From: Leptolyngbya sp. NIES-2104
GTDB taxonomy: Bacteria > Cyanobacteriota > Cyanobacteriia > Leptolyngbyales > Leptolyngbyaceae
Direction of reading: 5' to 3'
Assembly (NCBI RefSeq): GCF_001485215.1
Contig: NZ_BBWW01000001.1
Location: 4,588,001-4,652,000 of the forward strand
Length of the DNA stretch: 64,000 nucleotides
Shown: positions 1 to 8,847 of the stretch, in pieces
Layout of the letters: each line of letters opens with the position of its first letter
Numbering within the stretch: the stretch's first letter is position 1
The notes under the pieces: model-generated
The model's input: only the letters and a program-made list of their open reading frames with translations
Told to the model about the DNA's origin: nothing
Database searches by the model: none
Position numbers and translations under genes: made by a program

Positions 1-1
1 G

Positions 2-295
2 CATTCTCGGCAGCTTGTACAGCAATACTTACCGAATTGTCGCGATCGCTTTGACTTAATCGTCAACGACATGCGAATGGCTCCGGTCGATTCTGCAAAA
101 AATATGATTGCTGCTAGTTCAGTGCTAAAAGAAAATGGGCTTGCAATCATGACGCTGAAACTACCCAGTAAAGGGGTGAAGACTGTGATCGATCGTACGA
201 CCGCGCTACTCGAAAATAACTACGAAGTGATTGGTATCAGAAACCTATTTCACAATCGCCAAGAAGTTACAGTCTCGCTGGCAAAGTCAGAATAA
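2..295 (+). CDS. SAM-dependent methyltransferase, C-terminal part (5' end outside window)
   Basis: The reading frame is open from the first bases of the window, so the gene begins upstream; only the last 97 codons are visible. The visible protein contains FDLIVNDMRMAP followed by MIAASSVLKENGLAIMTLKLP. This matches the strand-4 acidic/N-D motif and strand-5 region of Rossmann-fold methyltransferases of the FtsJ/RlmM type, where an Asp-rich strand end contributes to catalysis. The SAM-binding glycine loop would lie upstream and cannot be checked. Its end overlaps the end of the convergent kinase remnant by 29 bases. An RNA (rRNA) methyltransferase is my best guess from the ND and K motifs; the exact substrate is unknown. 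Confidence 0.6.
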   Translation, partial: HSRQLVQQYLPNCRDRFDLIVNDMRMAPVDSAKNMIAASSVLKENGLAIMTLKLPSKGVKTVIDRTTALLENNYEVIGIRNLFHNRQEVTVSLAKSE

Positions 296-807
296 ACGCG
301 GTTTGCCCTGATTTAGCTTCATCGAGTCTCAAATCGCCTTGATGAGCGCGAACAATCTCACGAGTGAGACTCAATCCTAATCCGATTCCTTCGACCTTGC
401 GAGTTCGAGCCGGATCGCCCCGGTGGAACCGATCGAAAATACGATCGCGATCCTCAACTAGAATCCCTTTAGAAGCATTTGCAACTTTGATCTGAACCAT
501 TAAACCGACTAACCGAGCATCAATCTCAATCCAGCCGTCAGCTAAATTGTATTTGATTGCATTGCTAAAGAGATTTTGTAGAACTTGATGCAGTAAATCT
601 CGATCGCCGTGCACCCACAACCCTGGAACAATATTCGCTTACAATCAGATGTGGTGCAAGTAGATTAATGTCTTCTAGCATTTCGACCAATAGCTTAGAA
701 ACATCTACCTCAACCCGATACAAGCTCATCTGTCCACCATCAGCAAGCGAGAGTAACAAGAGCTTTCGCATAATGCTACCAAGCCGCCGAACCAGAACAG
801 TACACAT
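267..807 (-). pseudogene. Degenerate sensor histidine kinase (frameshifted, N-terminally truncated)
   Basis: Two minus-strand frames together encode the back half of a two-component histidine kinase. The 5' frame (807 to about 640) carries LLLLSLADGGQMSLYRVEVD, which resembles the linker after the dimerisation helices. The 3' frame (620 to 267) carries the ATPase domain: a DRDLLHQVLQNLFSNAIKY N box, then FDRFHRGD and GIGLGLSL. The protein would read continuously across a one- or two-base indel near 625-640. A TGA lies directly before the first ATG, and no phospho-acceptor His motif or sensor region is present. The gene is therefore both truncated and frameshifted. It ends in a convergent overlap with the methyltransferase gene. 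It is very likely non-functional. Confidence 0.75.
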
Positions 808-894
808 TCAGAGGTAGATGATGAGTCTTCATCTTGCTGCTCTCGGCTTGTTCACTCACTTAAATTTAAAACCATGAGCACTCTAAATTGTCTA

Positions 895-1587
895 ATGAGT
901 CGGCGAAATACACTAAAATTTTTTGGATCAACTACGATCGCGCTTCTTGTGGGCTGTCTCCCTAAGAGAACTACCGTTGCACAAAATACCGTGGCACCAT
1001 CTTCGGGCTGTGTTGTACGACCAGAACAAACCGAAGGACCTTACTTTGTCGATGAAAAGCTCAATCGCTCAGATATTCGATCAGATAGCAAAAGTGGCGC
1101 TATCAAAGCGGGAGTTCCCCTTCAGTTAAAACTACGAGTGACACAGGTTAGCGATCGCAGTTGTACCCCGATTCAGGGCGCGATCGTGGATATTTGGCAC
1201 TGTGATGCTACAGGGGCTTACTCGGATGTCAGCGATCGACGCTCCGATACCACCGGACAAAACTTTTTACGCGGCTACCAAACAACAGATAGCAATGGAA
1301 CCGTTGAATTTCTCACCATCTATCCAGGTTGGTATCAAGGTCGAACGGTGCACATCCATTTCAAAGTTCGCAATGCTAATCAAGAGTTCACGTCACAACT
1401 GTACTTTGATGATGTGCTGACCGATCAAGTTCAAGCGCAGTCTCCCTACACAAGCAAAGAACAGCGAACTGTAAGAAACGATCGAGACGGCATTTTTCAA
1501 GATGGGGGTAGTCAATTGCTGCTATCTCCAACGAAAACAAATCAAGGCTACGTTGCAACCTTTGAAATTGGTTTACAGGCAGCTTAA
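895..1587 (+). CDS. Intradiol ring-cleavage dioxygenase family protein, exported
   Basis: The 230-residue product resembles the protocatechuate 3,4-dioxygenase beta subunit and catechol dioxygenase family, non-heme Fe(III) enzymes that cleave catechols between the hydroxyls. Visible family motifs are GPYFVD near the N-terminus, then IVDIWHCDATGAYSDV (first Tyr ligand), and YPGWYQGRTVHIHFKV (second Tyr and the two His ligands), so all four iron ligands appear present. I chose the ATG at 895 rather than the in-frame ATG at 874 because it yields MSRRNTLKFF, a twin-arginine-like signal, followed by a hydrophobic stretch and LVGC, a possible lipobox. An exported, membrane-anchored enzyme is likely. 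Its natural substrate is not evident, and no aromatic catabolism genes are adjacent. Confidence 0.8.
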   Translation: MSRRNTLKFFGSTTIALLVGCLPKRTTVAQNTVAPSSGCVVRPEQTEGPYFVDEKLNRSDIRSDSKSGAIKAGVPLQLKLRVTQVSDRSCTPIQGAIVDIWHCDATGAYSDVSDRRSDTTGQNFLRGYQTTDSNGTVEFLTIYPGWYQGRTVHIHFKVRNANQEFTSQLYFDDVLTDQVQAQSPYTSKEQRTVRNDRDGIFQDGGSQLLLSPTKTNQGYVATFEIGLQAA

Positions 1588-1605
1588 ATCGATCGACTGA
1601 AATCT

Positions 1606-1644
1606 AAAAAGAAACCTCCCAACGCTGACGGGGCGTGGGAGGTT
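1606..1644 (-). terminator. Rho-independent terminator, downstream of rpsD (possibly bidirectional)
   Basis: The arms AACCTCCC (1613-1620) and GGGAGGTT (1637-1644) form a GC-rich stem extended by ACG/CGT with one bulge. Read on the minus strand the stem is followed by TCTTTTT, which fits termination of rpsD. It could also stop the convergent dioxygenase transcript. Confidence 0.7.
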
Positions 1645-1692
1645 GTTTAAGATATTCAATTGCCGCGGTGAATATCGATTTCGGAAAAACTC

Positions 1693-2301
1693 TTATGCCT
1701 GACGTGAGTAGTACTCAACGACTAGCAGTTCATTAATTTGCAGCGCAACCCATTCACGATCGATCACACTATTCACTTTTCCGGTCATCTTGTTCTTATC
1801 GAACTCCAAATGACTCGGTAAGTTGGACAGCCCCGGATATTGCAGATTCGCCTCGACTAACTTGCGAGAACGATCGCGATCGCGCACTGCAACCACATCT
1901 CCCGGACGACAGTTGTAGCTCGGAATGTCCACAACTTTGCCATTGACAGTCACATGACCATGATTCACTAACTGACGAGCACCCGGAATTGTCGGAGCCA
2001 TTCCCAACCGAAACACGGTATTATCTAACCGCATTTCCAACAGTTGGAGCAGTACTTGTCCGGTCGAACCTGCTGCACGACGTGCTTTTCTGACATACCG
2101 AAGCAATTGTTTTTCGCTCACGCCATAGTTGAATCGCAATTTTTGCTTTTCTTCTAGACGTACCGCATATTCTGAGCGTTTTTTGCGGGCTTGTCCGTGT
2201 TGTCCCGGCGGATAAGCACGACGGGCGGATTTGCGGGTGAGTCCGGGCAATTCTCCCAGACGACGGGTGATTCTGAGGCGTGGTCCTCGATATCGCGACA
2301 T
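1693..2301 (-). CDS. rpsD: 30S ribosomal protein S4
   Basis: The 202-residue product has the full S4 architecture. It starts [20 protein letters not shown], has the basic N-terminal region with PPGQHGQ, and carries the S4 RNA-binding domain [19 protein letters not shown] followed by [20 protein letters not shown]4 is a primary 16S rRNA binder that nucleates 30S assembly and affects decoding fidelity. The length matches cyanobacterial S4. The ATG is preceded by GAGGAACG as ribosome-binding site. The gene stands alone, as is common for cyanobacterial rpsD, and has a hairpin terminator downstream. Confidence 0.98.
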   Translation of the reverse strand: MSRYRGPRLRITRRLGELPGLTRKSARRAYPPGQHGQARKKRSEYAVRLEEKQKLRFNYGVSEKQLLRYVRKARRAAGSTGQVLLQLLEMRLDNTVFRLGMAPTIPGARQLVNHGHVTVNGKVVDIPSYNCRPGDVVAVRDRDRSRKLVEANLQYPGLSNLPSHLEFDKNKMTGKVNSVIDREWVALQINELLVVEYYSRQA

Positions 2302-2440
2302 TGAACGTTCCTCGTTGAACTCGAAGATTTAAACAACTTTTCTAGTATAGTACCTAGTCGGTGAAGCCGATAAGCCGGAATTTATTTTTCTCATAACTTC
2401 TTGGTGTTAAACTCGGATTCACCGGAATTAGAAATGTCGT

Positions 2441-2884
2441 ATGTCTGAACTGAACGATAGCGAAAAAATCGAAATTCTTATTGATCAAGTGGGTCGCATG
2501 ACCGAGAACATCACTGAACTGCGGATGGGAATGCAGGCGAGTGTCATCGATCTAAGAGAGAGTGTTGCTGAACTGCGATCGGGTACGCGGGAGAGTATGG
2601 CTGAACTGCGAGAAGGTGTCGCTGAATTGCGAGAAGGTGTCGCTGAGTTGCGAAGCAGCGTAACTGAACTGCGAGAAGGTGTGGCAGAATTGCGAGAAGG
2701 CATCGCTGAACTGCGGGAAAGCGTCGATCGAGGTTTTGAAGAAGTACGATCGGGTTTTGATGAATTACGATCGCTCGTCACAACCGGATTTTCTGAACTT
2801 AAAGCCGTATCCGAACGGCAAGAACGTAATATTGATCGATTAGTCGGCATCGTTGAAACGCTGATTCAAGCTCGATCGAACTAA
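2441..2884 (+). CDS. Coiled-coil protein with tandem heptad repeats, unknown function
   Basis: A 147-residue protein made almost entirely of amphipathic helix. From about residue 25 it repeats seven-residue units of the type AELREGV/AELRESV at least six times, then continues with longer helical phases (FEEVRSGFDELRSLVTTGFSELK). The strict seven-residue period with Leu and Ala/Val core positions predicts a long parallel coiled coil. No catalytic motif, signal peptide or membrane segment is visible. Similar small cyanobacterial proteins exist without assigned function. It may be an oligomerisation or scaffolding protein; this is inference. Confidence 0.65.
   Translation: MSELNDSEKIEILIDQVGRMTENITELRMGMQASVIDLRESVAELRSGTRESMAELREGVAELREGVAELRSSVTELREGVAELREGIAELRESVDRGFEEVRSGFDELRSLVTTGFSELKAVSERQERNIDRLVGIVETLIQARSN
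2600..2725 (+). repeat. Six tandem 21-bp units encoding heptads
   Basis: Six consecutive 21-bp units begin at 2600, 2621, 2642, 2663, 2684 and 2705, with consensus GCTGAACTGCGAGAAGGTGT plus C. Units one and two differ at a single base, while unit three is the most diverged. A further imperfect unit lies just upstream (about 2567-2599). The array encodes the coiled coil and is a natural slippage site. Confidence 0.85.
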
Positions 2885-3363
2885 CCCTTCAATAACGTCA
2901 CTAAATGCACAAGTTCTGGCAAAATCAACTTCTCTACAGCGAGTTTCACTGCATTAGATGAGCCGGGAAGCGAAAAAATTAACTTACCCGAATACACACC
3001 CGCGATCGCTCTTGATGCCATTGCCCTCGATCCAATTTCGGCATAGCTCAGAGATCTAAAGATCTCTCCAAATCCAGGCAGTGTCTTCTCAAGTAATTGT
3101 TCGATCGCGTCGTAAGTGGTATCTCTCGGTGCGATTCCAGTTCCACCGCTGAGAATAATTGCCTCGACATCAATTTCTAACTGCGATCGAATTTGATCCG
3201 GTTCATCGGGCACGATCGCGTAATGGGCGATCGTATGTCCCGATTGTTCTAAAAGGTGCTGAATCAGTTGCCCGCTGCGATCGGTGTCTCTTGTGCGCGT
3301 GTCGCTGATGGTAATGACAGCACAAGAAACGGAAATTTGTCGATCGTCAGGATGAGGTTGCAC
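2881..3363 (-). CDS. moaB: MoaB/MogA-type molybdenum cofactor biosynthesis protein
   Basis: The 160-residue product belongs to the MoaB/MogA molybdopterin adenylyltransferase family, which handles molybdopterin before metal insertion. Visible motifs are VITISDTRT, the substrate-binding IILSGGTGIAPRD(T), and FRSLSYAEIGSRAMASRA with FSLPGSSNAVKLA near the C-terminus. I place the start at the GTG at 3363. This GTG shares one base with the TAG stop of psb28 (TAGTG), which indicates translational coupling. Starting further upstream would bury the N-terminus inside psb28. Its 3' end overlaps the stop of the convergent coiled-coil gene by four bases. Confidence 0.87.
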   Translation of the reverse strand: MQPHPDDRQISVSCAVITISDTRTRDTDRSGQLIQHLLEQSGHTIAHYAIVPDEPDQIRSQLEIDVEAIILSGGTGIAPRDTTYDAIEQLLEKTLPGFGEIFRSLSYAEIGSRAMASRAIAGVYSGKLIFSLPGSSNAVKLAVEKLILPELVHLVTLLKG

Positions 3364-3698
3364 TAGGACTTTGTAAACCCAAGACCGTTTGATTCTGCGT
3401 AGCGATCCATAAACCGCATAAAGCGATCCCAATCTTCGACCGATTTCATGATGTACAACGCTTCAAGCGCCGCAGGTTGACCATTGATAAATTTGGCTTT
3501 TACTTCGCGAGAGATCAGTTCGCCTTCTTCATCGATCATGTACATTCCAGTGATGCTATCGGTATTTTCAGCTTCTAATGCTTTGGGTTTATCAAAGATA
3601 AAGGTTGCGGTTCCGTTTGTGCCGTCTTTTGAGCGCGTTAGACGAACATCGGGAATCGCTTCTTCGGTAATGCCTCTTGAGAATTGGATTTCAGCCAT
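3363..3698 (-). CDS. psb28: Photosystem II assembly factor Psb28
   Basis: This is a 111-residue protein with the standard Psb28 sequence: IQFSRGI(T)EE at the start, [20 protein letters not shown] in the middle and a C-terminal block containing [22 protein letters not shown]-like residues. Psb28 binds transiently to PSII assembly intermediates around CP47 on the cytoplasmic face and protects immature reaction centres. Length and motifs match the family. It is the first gene of a two-gene unit with moaB through a one-base stop/start overlap, a pairing with no obvious functional reason. Confidence 0.95.
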   Translation of the reverse strand: MAEIQFSRGITEEAIPDVRLTRSKDGTNGTATFIFDKPKALEAENTDSITGMYMIDEEGELISREVKAKFINGQPAALEALYIMKSVEDWDRFMRFMDRYAESNGLGFTKS

Positions 3699-3767
3699 GA
3701 TGTGCGATCGATGAGTGGTTTTTGGATTCGATCTATTCTCCCATCTTTGCTGAACTTAACAAAATTT

Positions 3768-5102
3768 TCAGTCTCGCGATTTGAGTTTTAACCACGATCG
3801 AATTTCTTTCAAGACCCAAGCCTGCTCGAAATCAGTGAGTTCTTCGCCAAACTGATGCAGTCGATATCCGGTGCGATACGGACCGGAAGTAATCGTAATC
3901 AGTCCATTCGCGTCGCGGCGAACTTCTCGGATGTCGCGAGTGATTCCGGTCATGCGGTTACTCATTGCATTGAATCGCTGCGTTTCGACGATGAATTCTC
4001 GGTGATCGAATTTCACGTAAGTCCGCTGAAATCTAGGATTGATAAACATAAAAAAGACGATCAAGCCTAAAATCAAAATCCAGATTGCAGAACTGAGTGC
4101 ATTCATAATCAGCATTATCACGAACATCGGAACCGCGAACATAAGAATTGGTAATGCCACACCTGCCATCATCAGCCCAAGAATTTCTGAGCGAGGGTCA
4201 TCGTCTTGAGCATGTTTAGGAATGACGATTTCTAGACGTTTTTTCGATCGCTGTAATTGAACCCGCGTATTTTTCGGACGTTCAACGGGTGGAAAAGCGA
4301 TCGGAGGTTCTGAATTTAAGCGATCGAGTGCTTCAATTGCAGATTGAAATCGCTGTTCTAAATCAGGGTGAGTGAGCCGATCAATCCAATCTGCCAACGC
4401 TGGAGAGATGGTCACGAGATTACGCCATTGAATGCGGAGTTGTCGCTGGGGTAAATCTGCTGGACACACTCCAGTTAATAAATGAATTAATGATGTGCCC
4501 AACGCATAGAGATCAGAAGCAGGAACCGCCCGCCCGCCAAATTGTTCGATCGGCGTATAGCCATAAGTTCCAACCACCGTAAACGTTGTGCCTTCAACAT
4601 TCGGGCGATCTTGAACGGCTCCGAAATCAACGAGATAGATCTGTTGATCAGCTCCCAAAATTAGATTGCTTGGTTTGATATCTCGGTGCAGAACGGCTGG
4701 ATTGAGACTGTGCAGATCGCGCAAAATCGTTAGGACTTCGATCGCAATTCTTCGCACTTCGGTTTCTGAAAATCGCTTGCCGTCTTGGATTAATTGTTTT
4801 AGCGAAGTTCCGGGAATGTAGTCTTGAACTAAACCGAACCAGAGAATGCGATCGTCGATCGAAAACGAGTCTCGACATTTAGGAATTCGTAGATGATCCA
4901 ACTGTCGTAAGATTTGAGACTCACGCTCGAAGAGTTTGAGATCGTCCCACTGCGATTGTTCTCCGAATGCTAAGAGCTTCAGTACCACAGGTTCAGAGTT
5001 GGCGGAAAGATCGGCAGCAAGCCAAGTTTGTCGTCCGGCTCCGTGACCTAACTTTTCTTTGAGTTGATAGCGATCGTACAGTATTTCACCCGCACTCAGC
5101 AT
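3768..5102 (-). CDS. Membrane-anchored Ser/Thr protein kinase
   Basis: The 444-residue protein has an N-terminal Hanks-type kinase domain (about 10-265). It shows a glycine loop LGHGAGRQTW, the VVLKLL lysine (about K42), the catalytic loop HRDIKPSN (D141), DFGAVQD (D159) and TPIEQFGG in place of the usual APE. After a basic linker (about 280-300) two hydrophobic segments span roughly 308-355, followed by a cytoplasmic-looking C-terminal domain of about 90 residues ending in RSWLKLKSRD. This is a common cyanobacterial layout. All catalytic residues seem intact, so it should be active. Its substrates are unknown. The neighbouring minus-strand histidine kinase may be cotranscribed. Confidence 0.9.
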   Translation of the reverse strand: MLSAGEILYDRYQLKEKLGHGAGRQTWLAADLSANSEPVVLKLLAFGEQSQWDDLKLFERESQILRQLDHLRIPKCRDSFSIDDRILWFGLVQDYIPGTSLKQLIQDGKRFSETEVRRIAIEVLTILRDLHSLNPAVLHRDIKPSNLILGADQQIYLVDFGAVQDRPNVEGTTFTVVGTYGYTPIEQFGGRAVPASDLYALGTSLIHLLTGVCPADLPQRQLRIQWRNLVTISPALADWIDRLTHPDLEQRFQSAIEALDRLNSEPPIAFPPVERPKNTRVQLQRSKKRLEIVIPKHAQDDDPRSEILGLMMAGVALPILMFAVPMFVIMLIMNALSSAIWILILGLIVFFMFINPRFQRTYVKFDHREFIVETQRFNAMSNRMTGITRDIREVRRDANGLITITSGPYRTGYRLHQFGEELTDFEQAWVLKEIRSWLKLKSRD

Positions 5103-5169
5103 CGATTCCAGGCTCCCTAATCGGCTTATAGCGATCTTCGCTCCCGATCATAGCGATTCCATCTTTTCT

Positions 5170-6858
5170 TTAGCTGAAAGTGGGAAGTTTGATCACAAAC
5201 TCAGTCCCCTGTGGCGAAACTTCGTAACAATCAATCGCTCCTTGATGCTGTTCCACAATGGTTTGGTAAGAGATCGCTAATCCCATTCCCGTCCCTTTTC
5301 CGACTGGCTTCGTGGTGAAAAAGGGATCAAAAATCCGCGATCGCACATTGGATGTAATTCCAGTTCCAGTATCTCGAATTCGGACTTCTACTTGGTCGGT
5401 GTGTTGTTGGGTGTGAATCTCGATTGTCCGATGTTCAACGCCTTCGAGTGCCTCGATCGCATTCGTGATCAAATTCATCCACACTTGATTGAGTTGCCCT
5501 GCATAACATTGAATCGGTGCAACAGTGTCATAGTGCTTGGTGACTGTGATCTTTTGCGACTTGATTCGATGCTGTAGCAGTGTGAGCGTTTGCTCAATTC
5601 CTTCATGTAGATCAACCGTTTTCAAATCCGCTTCATCGAGTCGAGAAAACGATCGTAGCGATTGTACGATCGATTGAATCCGAGTAGTTCCGGTTCGCAT
5701 CGAGGCAAAAACACTATCGATATCATTAATTAGGAACGTGAGATCGATTTCGTCGATCGTGTGTTGAATTTCAGCGGCGGGTGACGGGTAGTGTTTCTGA
5801 TAAAGCCGAATTAATCCGATTAGATCTTGCGTGTAAGTATTCGCATAACTCAAGTTTCCATGAATAAAATTGACTGGATTGTTGATTTCGTGAGCAATTC
5901 CAGCAACAAGCTGCCCCAAACCTGACATTTTTTCGCTTTGAATCAGTTGGGTCTGTGTTTGATTTAAGCGCAATAACGTCGTTTCTAGCTCCTGATTTCT
6001 TTGCACCAGTTCTGCGGTTCGCTCGGTCACATGATGTTCTAATTCTTCATTCGCTTGCTCTAGAACTTGTTTCGCACGTTTTAGATCAGTGATGTCGGTG
6101 GCAATTCCTCCAATGCCAAAGGCTCCCAGATCATCGAACAGCGGAAATTTAACCACGATCGAGGTTCGGATTTCGCCGCCACGCGGTTCTAATTCCTCGA
6201 TCTGAATTGGAACGCCTGCCGCTAATGCGGCTCGATCGGCGGTTTGAAATGATTTTGCCGTTTCAGCATCAAACAAATCAAGGTCAGTCTTGCCCAAATC
6301 GCGTTCTCGATCGAAGTTGAATCGCTGAACGAATTCTCGATTCAGTAAAATATAGCTTCCGTTTGTGTTTCTATATTCTTTAACGAAGATACTAGCGTTT
6401 GTATGATCAATAATGTTTTTCAGTAGATCTTGATTCTGCTGCAATTTTGCGACTTGGCTCGACAGAGAATCGATTAATTTCTCGCGTGATTTTCGTAGAT
6501 CCAGTTCAATTTGCTTATGTTTTGTAATATCAACAATAATTCCGCAAAAAGTCGCCTTATTCTGATGAATTTCGGTTAGCTCTGCTGAGATTTGAATCCA
6601 TTTCGAGTCTGATTCGATTCGTCCTTCAAACTGCCAATCAATCGCACGATCGACTGCTTTTTTCAAAGACCAGCGAAAGCGATCCGCATCTCTTGGATCA
6701 ATTCGATCCACGAACGCTTCAAACGTTGAGCCAAAATCGCGATCGCTAATGTAATCAAGCTGGTAATCGCTCTCGATCGCGCTTAACTGGAAAATAACAC
6801 TGGGAACTTTTGCCGCGATCGCTGGAATATCAATTTCTATATTTGGATTAAAATTCAT
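5170..6858 (-). CDS. PAS-domain sensor histidine kinase
   Basis: The 562-residue soluble sensor kinase starts with two PAS/PAC modules (about 1-115 and 145-260; the PAC ends read GIIVDITKHK and GIATDITDLK). A long coiled coil follows (about 262-310), and then the phospho-acceptor region GQLVAGIAHEINNPVNFIHG with His323. The ATPase domain shows the N box LITNAIEAL, the G1 box DTGTGI and the G2 box GKGTGMGLAIS. The HEINNP signature and the absence of membrane helices are typical of cyanobacterial cytoplasmic hybrid-partner kinases. No cognate response regulator lies beside it. The signal sensed by the PAS domains cannot be read from sequence. Confidence 0.92.
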   Translation of the reverse strand: MNFNPNIEIDIPAIAAKVPSVIFQLSAIESDYQLDYISDRDFGSTFEAFVDRIDPRDADRFRWSLKKAVDRAIDWQFEGRIESDSKWIQISAELTEIHQNKATFCGIIVDITKHKQIELDLRKSREKLIDSLSSQVAKLQQNQDLLKNIIDHTNASIFVKEYRNTNGSYILLNREFVQRFNFDRERDLGKTDLDLFDAETAKSFQTADRAALAAGVPIQIEELEPRGGEIRTSIVVKFPLFDDLGAFGIGGIATDITDLKRAKQVLEQANEELEHHVTERTAELVQRNQELETTLLRLNQTQTQLIQSEKMSGLGQLVAGIAHEINNPVNFIHGNLSYANTYTQDLIGLIRLYQKHYPSPAAEIQHTIDEIDLTFLINDIDSVFASMRTGTTRIQSIVQSLRSFSRLDEADLKTVDLHEGIEQTLTLLQHRIKSQKITVTKHYDTVAPIQCYAGQLNQVWMNLITNAIEALEGVEHRTIEIHTQQHTDQVEVRIRDTGTGITSNVRSRIFDPFFTTKPVGKGTGMGLAISYQTIVEQHQGAIDCYEVSPQGTEFVIKLPTFS

Positions 6859-6909
6859 GCGAGACAGGGAACCTTAAAAACACCTCTATCGTTCCCTGAA
6901 AGTTTTGCG

Positions 6910-7407
6910 CTACCACCATTTTCGGGGGTGATTTAGCCAGCGATTTTGCTTTGGTGGCAGTGTAGAAATTCCCCGACCTCTAAGAAATGTCCAAGTTGTT
7001 TCATCCACGATTCCAGTTGATCGTAAGCGCGATCGTTCTTGAAAATCTCGCACCGCTGCTTCGGTTTCTTCATCGAATTGACGGCTGCGACTAATCGTAT
7101 AACCGTGTACTAATAACAAGCCTTGAAGTTCACAGACATCCGCGCCCCAATATCCCAGCTTCAGCGATCGTGTTCCAGGTTGCACCAGAGAAGTCAACGC
7201 CATCCAAGTTTTTTCACCCACCACTCCATCGATTCTCAATCCCTGCTGATGTTGAAAAGCTTTCACGGCAGCTTCAGTATATCGATCGAAGTCTCCGTTC
7301 AGTCTCACCTCAAATCCATGCGCTCGTAAAAGTTCTTGCAATTCCATGACTCTGCCGCCTTGATCCCACGGATAAAGTGTTAATAAATCAGACGGTTCTA
7401 GATTCAT
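6910..7407 (-). CDS. Protein with two peptidoglycan-binding (PGBD-1) repeats
   Basis: A 165-residue protein formed by two copies of the three-helix peptidoglycan-binding domain: RVMELQELLRAHGFEVRLNG followed by YTEAAVKAFQHQQGLRIDGVVGEKTW, and DVCELQGLLLVHGYTISRSR followed by ETEAAVRDFQERSRLRSTGIVDETTW. No hydrolase domain and no obvious signal peptide is visible, so either export is non-classical or the protein acts as a binding module only. It is separately transcribed from or loosely grouped with the upstream histidine kinase. Function beyond glycan binding is unknown. Confidence 0.85.
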   Translation of the reverse strand: MNLEPSDLLTLYPWDQGGRVMELQELLRAHGFEVRLNGDFDRYTEAAVKAFQHQQGLRIDGVVGEKTWMALTSLVQPGTRSLKLGYWGADVCELQGLLLVHGYTISRSRQFDEETEAAVRDFQERSRLRSTGIVDETTWTFLRGRGISTLPPKQNRWLNHPRKWW

Positions 7408-7469
7408 GTCGAGATCCCTTCAGCGCATTGTTTCTAGTATGAATCGAGAAAAACACTTTCGATTGTTTG

Positions 7470-8633
7470 TCATGCAACATTCTTGAGTCGTTGTTGTCGC
7501 CAGAACAATCCAAACCAAGCCGACAGCATCATCGTTAGCCCGATCGCACAAACACCCGTCCATTGTGCCCGATTCCAAGCAGATGTCGCTAAATATGATC
7601 CCAGCGCACCCCCCACAAAGTAAAGCATGATGTACAGCGCATTCAACCGACTATGAAACTCAGCAGGCAATCGATAAATCGTCGCTTGATTAGAAATCTG
7701 CGTAGTCTGCACACCCAAATCTAAAAGGATCACACCCAAAATTAAGCCCAATAGCTGTTTGCCAAAGATCCAGAACACCAAAAACGAAGTCGTTGTCATC
7801 AGAATTCCGAGCTTTACAGTAAAGCCTGGACTCCGACGATCGGCAATTTTTCCCACGATCGGAGCAGCTAATGCGCCCACGACTCCGATTAATCCAAACA
7901 ACCCAGCAATATCACTACCATATTGATACGGCGGCTGAGCTAAGAAGAACACAAGCGTGCTCCAGAATACGCTAAACGCCCCGAATGACATCGCCCCAAT
8001 CCAGGATGAAGCTTGCAGTGTAGGCTCTCGTTTTAGTCGCTCAAACATCGATCGTAACAATGCTGGGTAAGCCATTTTCAAGCTCGACTGATAGCGCGGG
8101 AGTTGTTTAGAAAGCACGATCGCAAGTAAAACCATGACTCCACTGCCGAGCCAGTACATCGCTTGCCAGCCCAGTCGCGCTCCCACAAATCCACTCACCG
8201 TCCGCGCTACCAAAATGCCGATAAACAATCCGCTCATCACCATTCCAACCACTTTTCCACGTTGGGCTGGCTCACACAATTGAGCCGCAAATGGAACCAA
8301 AATCTGAGCCGATACCGCACTGATCCCGATCGCAAAACTCGCCACACTCATCCACACCAAATTCGTCGCCACTGCTGCCAGTAGTGATGAAATCGCACTA
8401 CAAATCGTCATCGTCACGATCAACCGTCGCCGCTCTAATCGATCGCCCAACGGCACAATCAATAAAACCCCGATCGCATATCCCACCTGCGTCAACATCG
8501 GAATCGCGCCCACCTCAGCGGCTGACACTCCAAACTGTTGAGCAATCTTCGCTAAAAGCGGCTGATTGTAATACAAATTTGCGACCGATGCCCCCGACGC
8601 GATCGCCATCATCCAAACCAACGAAGCCCGCAT
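7470..8633 (-). CDS. Major facilitator superfamily transporter
   Basis: This 387-residue protein has about twelve hydrophobic segments in two halves. Between TM2 and TM3 it carries PLGDRLERRRLI, matching the MFS motif A G-x-L-a-D-r-x-G-R-r-x-x-l in shortened form. The start MRASLVWMMAIASGASVANLYYNQPLL resembles the YNQPLL opening of the putative sugar/drug efflux MFS subgroup. It is presumably a proton-coupled exporter in the cytoplasmic membrane. The substrate is not predictable, and no regulator is adjacent. Confidence 0.85.
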   Translation of the reverse strand: MRASLVWMMAIASGASVANLYYNQPLLAKIAQQFGVSAAEVGAIPMLTQVGYAIGVLLIVPLGDRLERRRLIVTMTICSAISSLLAAVATNLVWMSVASFAIGISAVSAQILVPFAAQLCEPAQRGKVVGMVMSGLFIGILVARTVSGFVGARLGWQAMYWLGSGVMVLLAIVLSKQLPRYQSSLKMAYPALLRSMFERLKREPTLQASSWIGAMSFGAFSVFWSTLVFFLAQPPYQYGSDIAGLFGLIGVVGALAAPIVGKIADRRSPGFTVKLGILMTTTSFLVFWIFGKQLLGLILGVILLDLGVQTTQISNQATIYRLPAEFHSRLNALYIMLYFVGGALGSYLATSAWNRAQWTGVCAIGLTMMLSAWFGLFWRQQRLKNVA

Positions 8634-8847
8634 AGTTTCAAACTCCGAACAATGTTGAGGGTTATAGCAGAATTGTGCAGACTGCGCCTGTATCGATCGT
8701 GCAAAAAATTAGTGAACTATCCTGGAGAATGAGAGTCACCCTGTAAAGAATCAGGGGAAAGATCAAAAAACTCGATTGAGTCTAAGCTATCCCCGTTAAA
8801 CTGATTTGTGTCCCGAACCCCTTTGTTTTGCCGAGGAGAATGCGCTC

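Noticed and set aside
2485-2850. Long Ser/Arg-rich minus-strand frame opposite the heptad-repeat gene
   Set aside because: It is the antisense of a periodic repeat array, which removes stop codons; no family resemblance.
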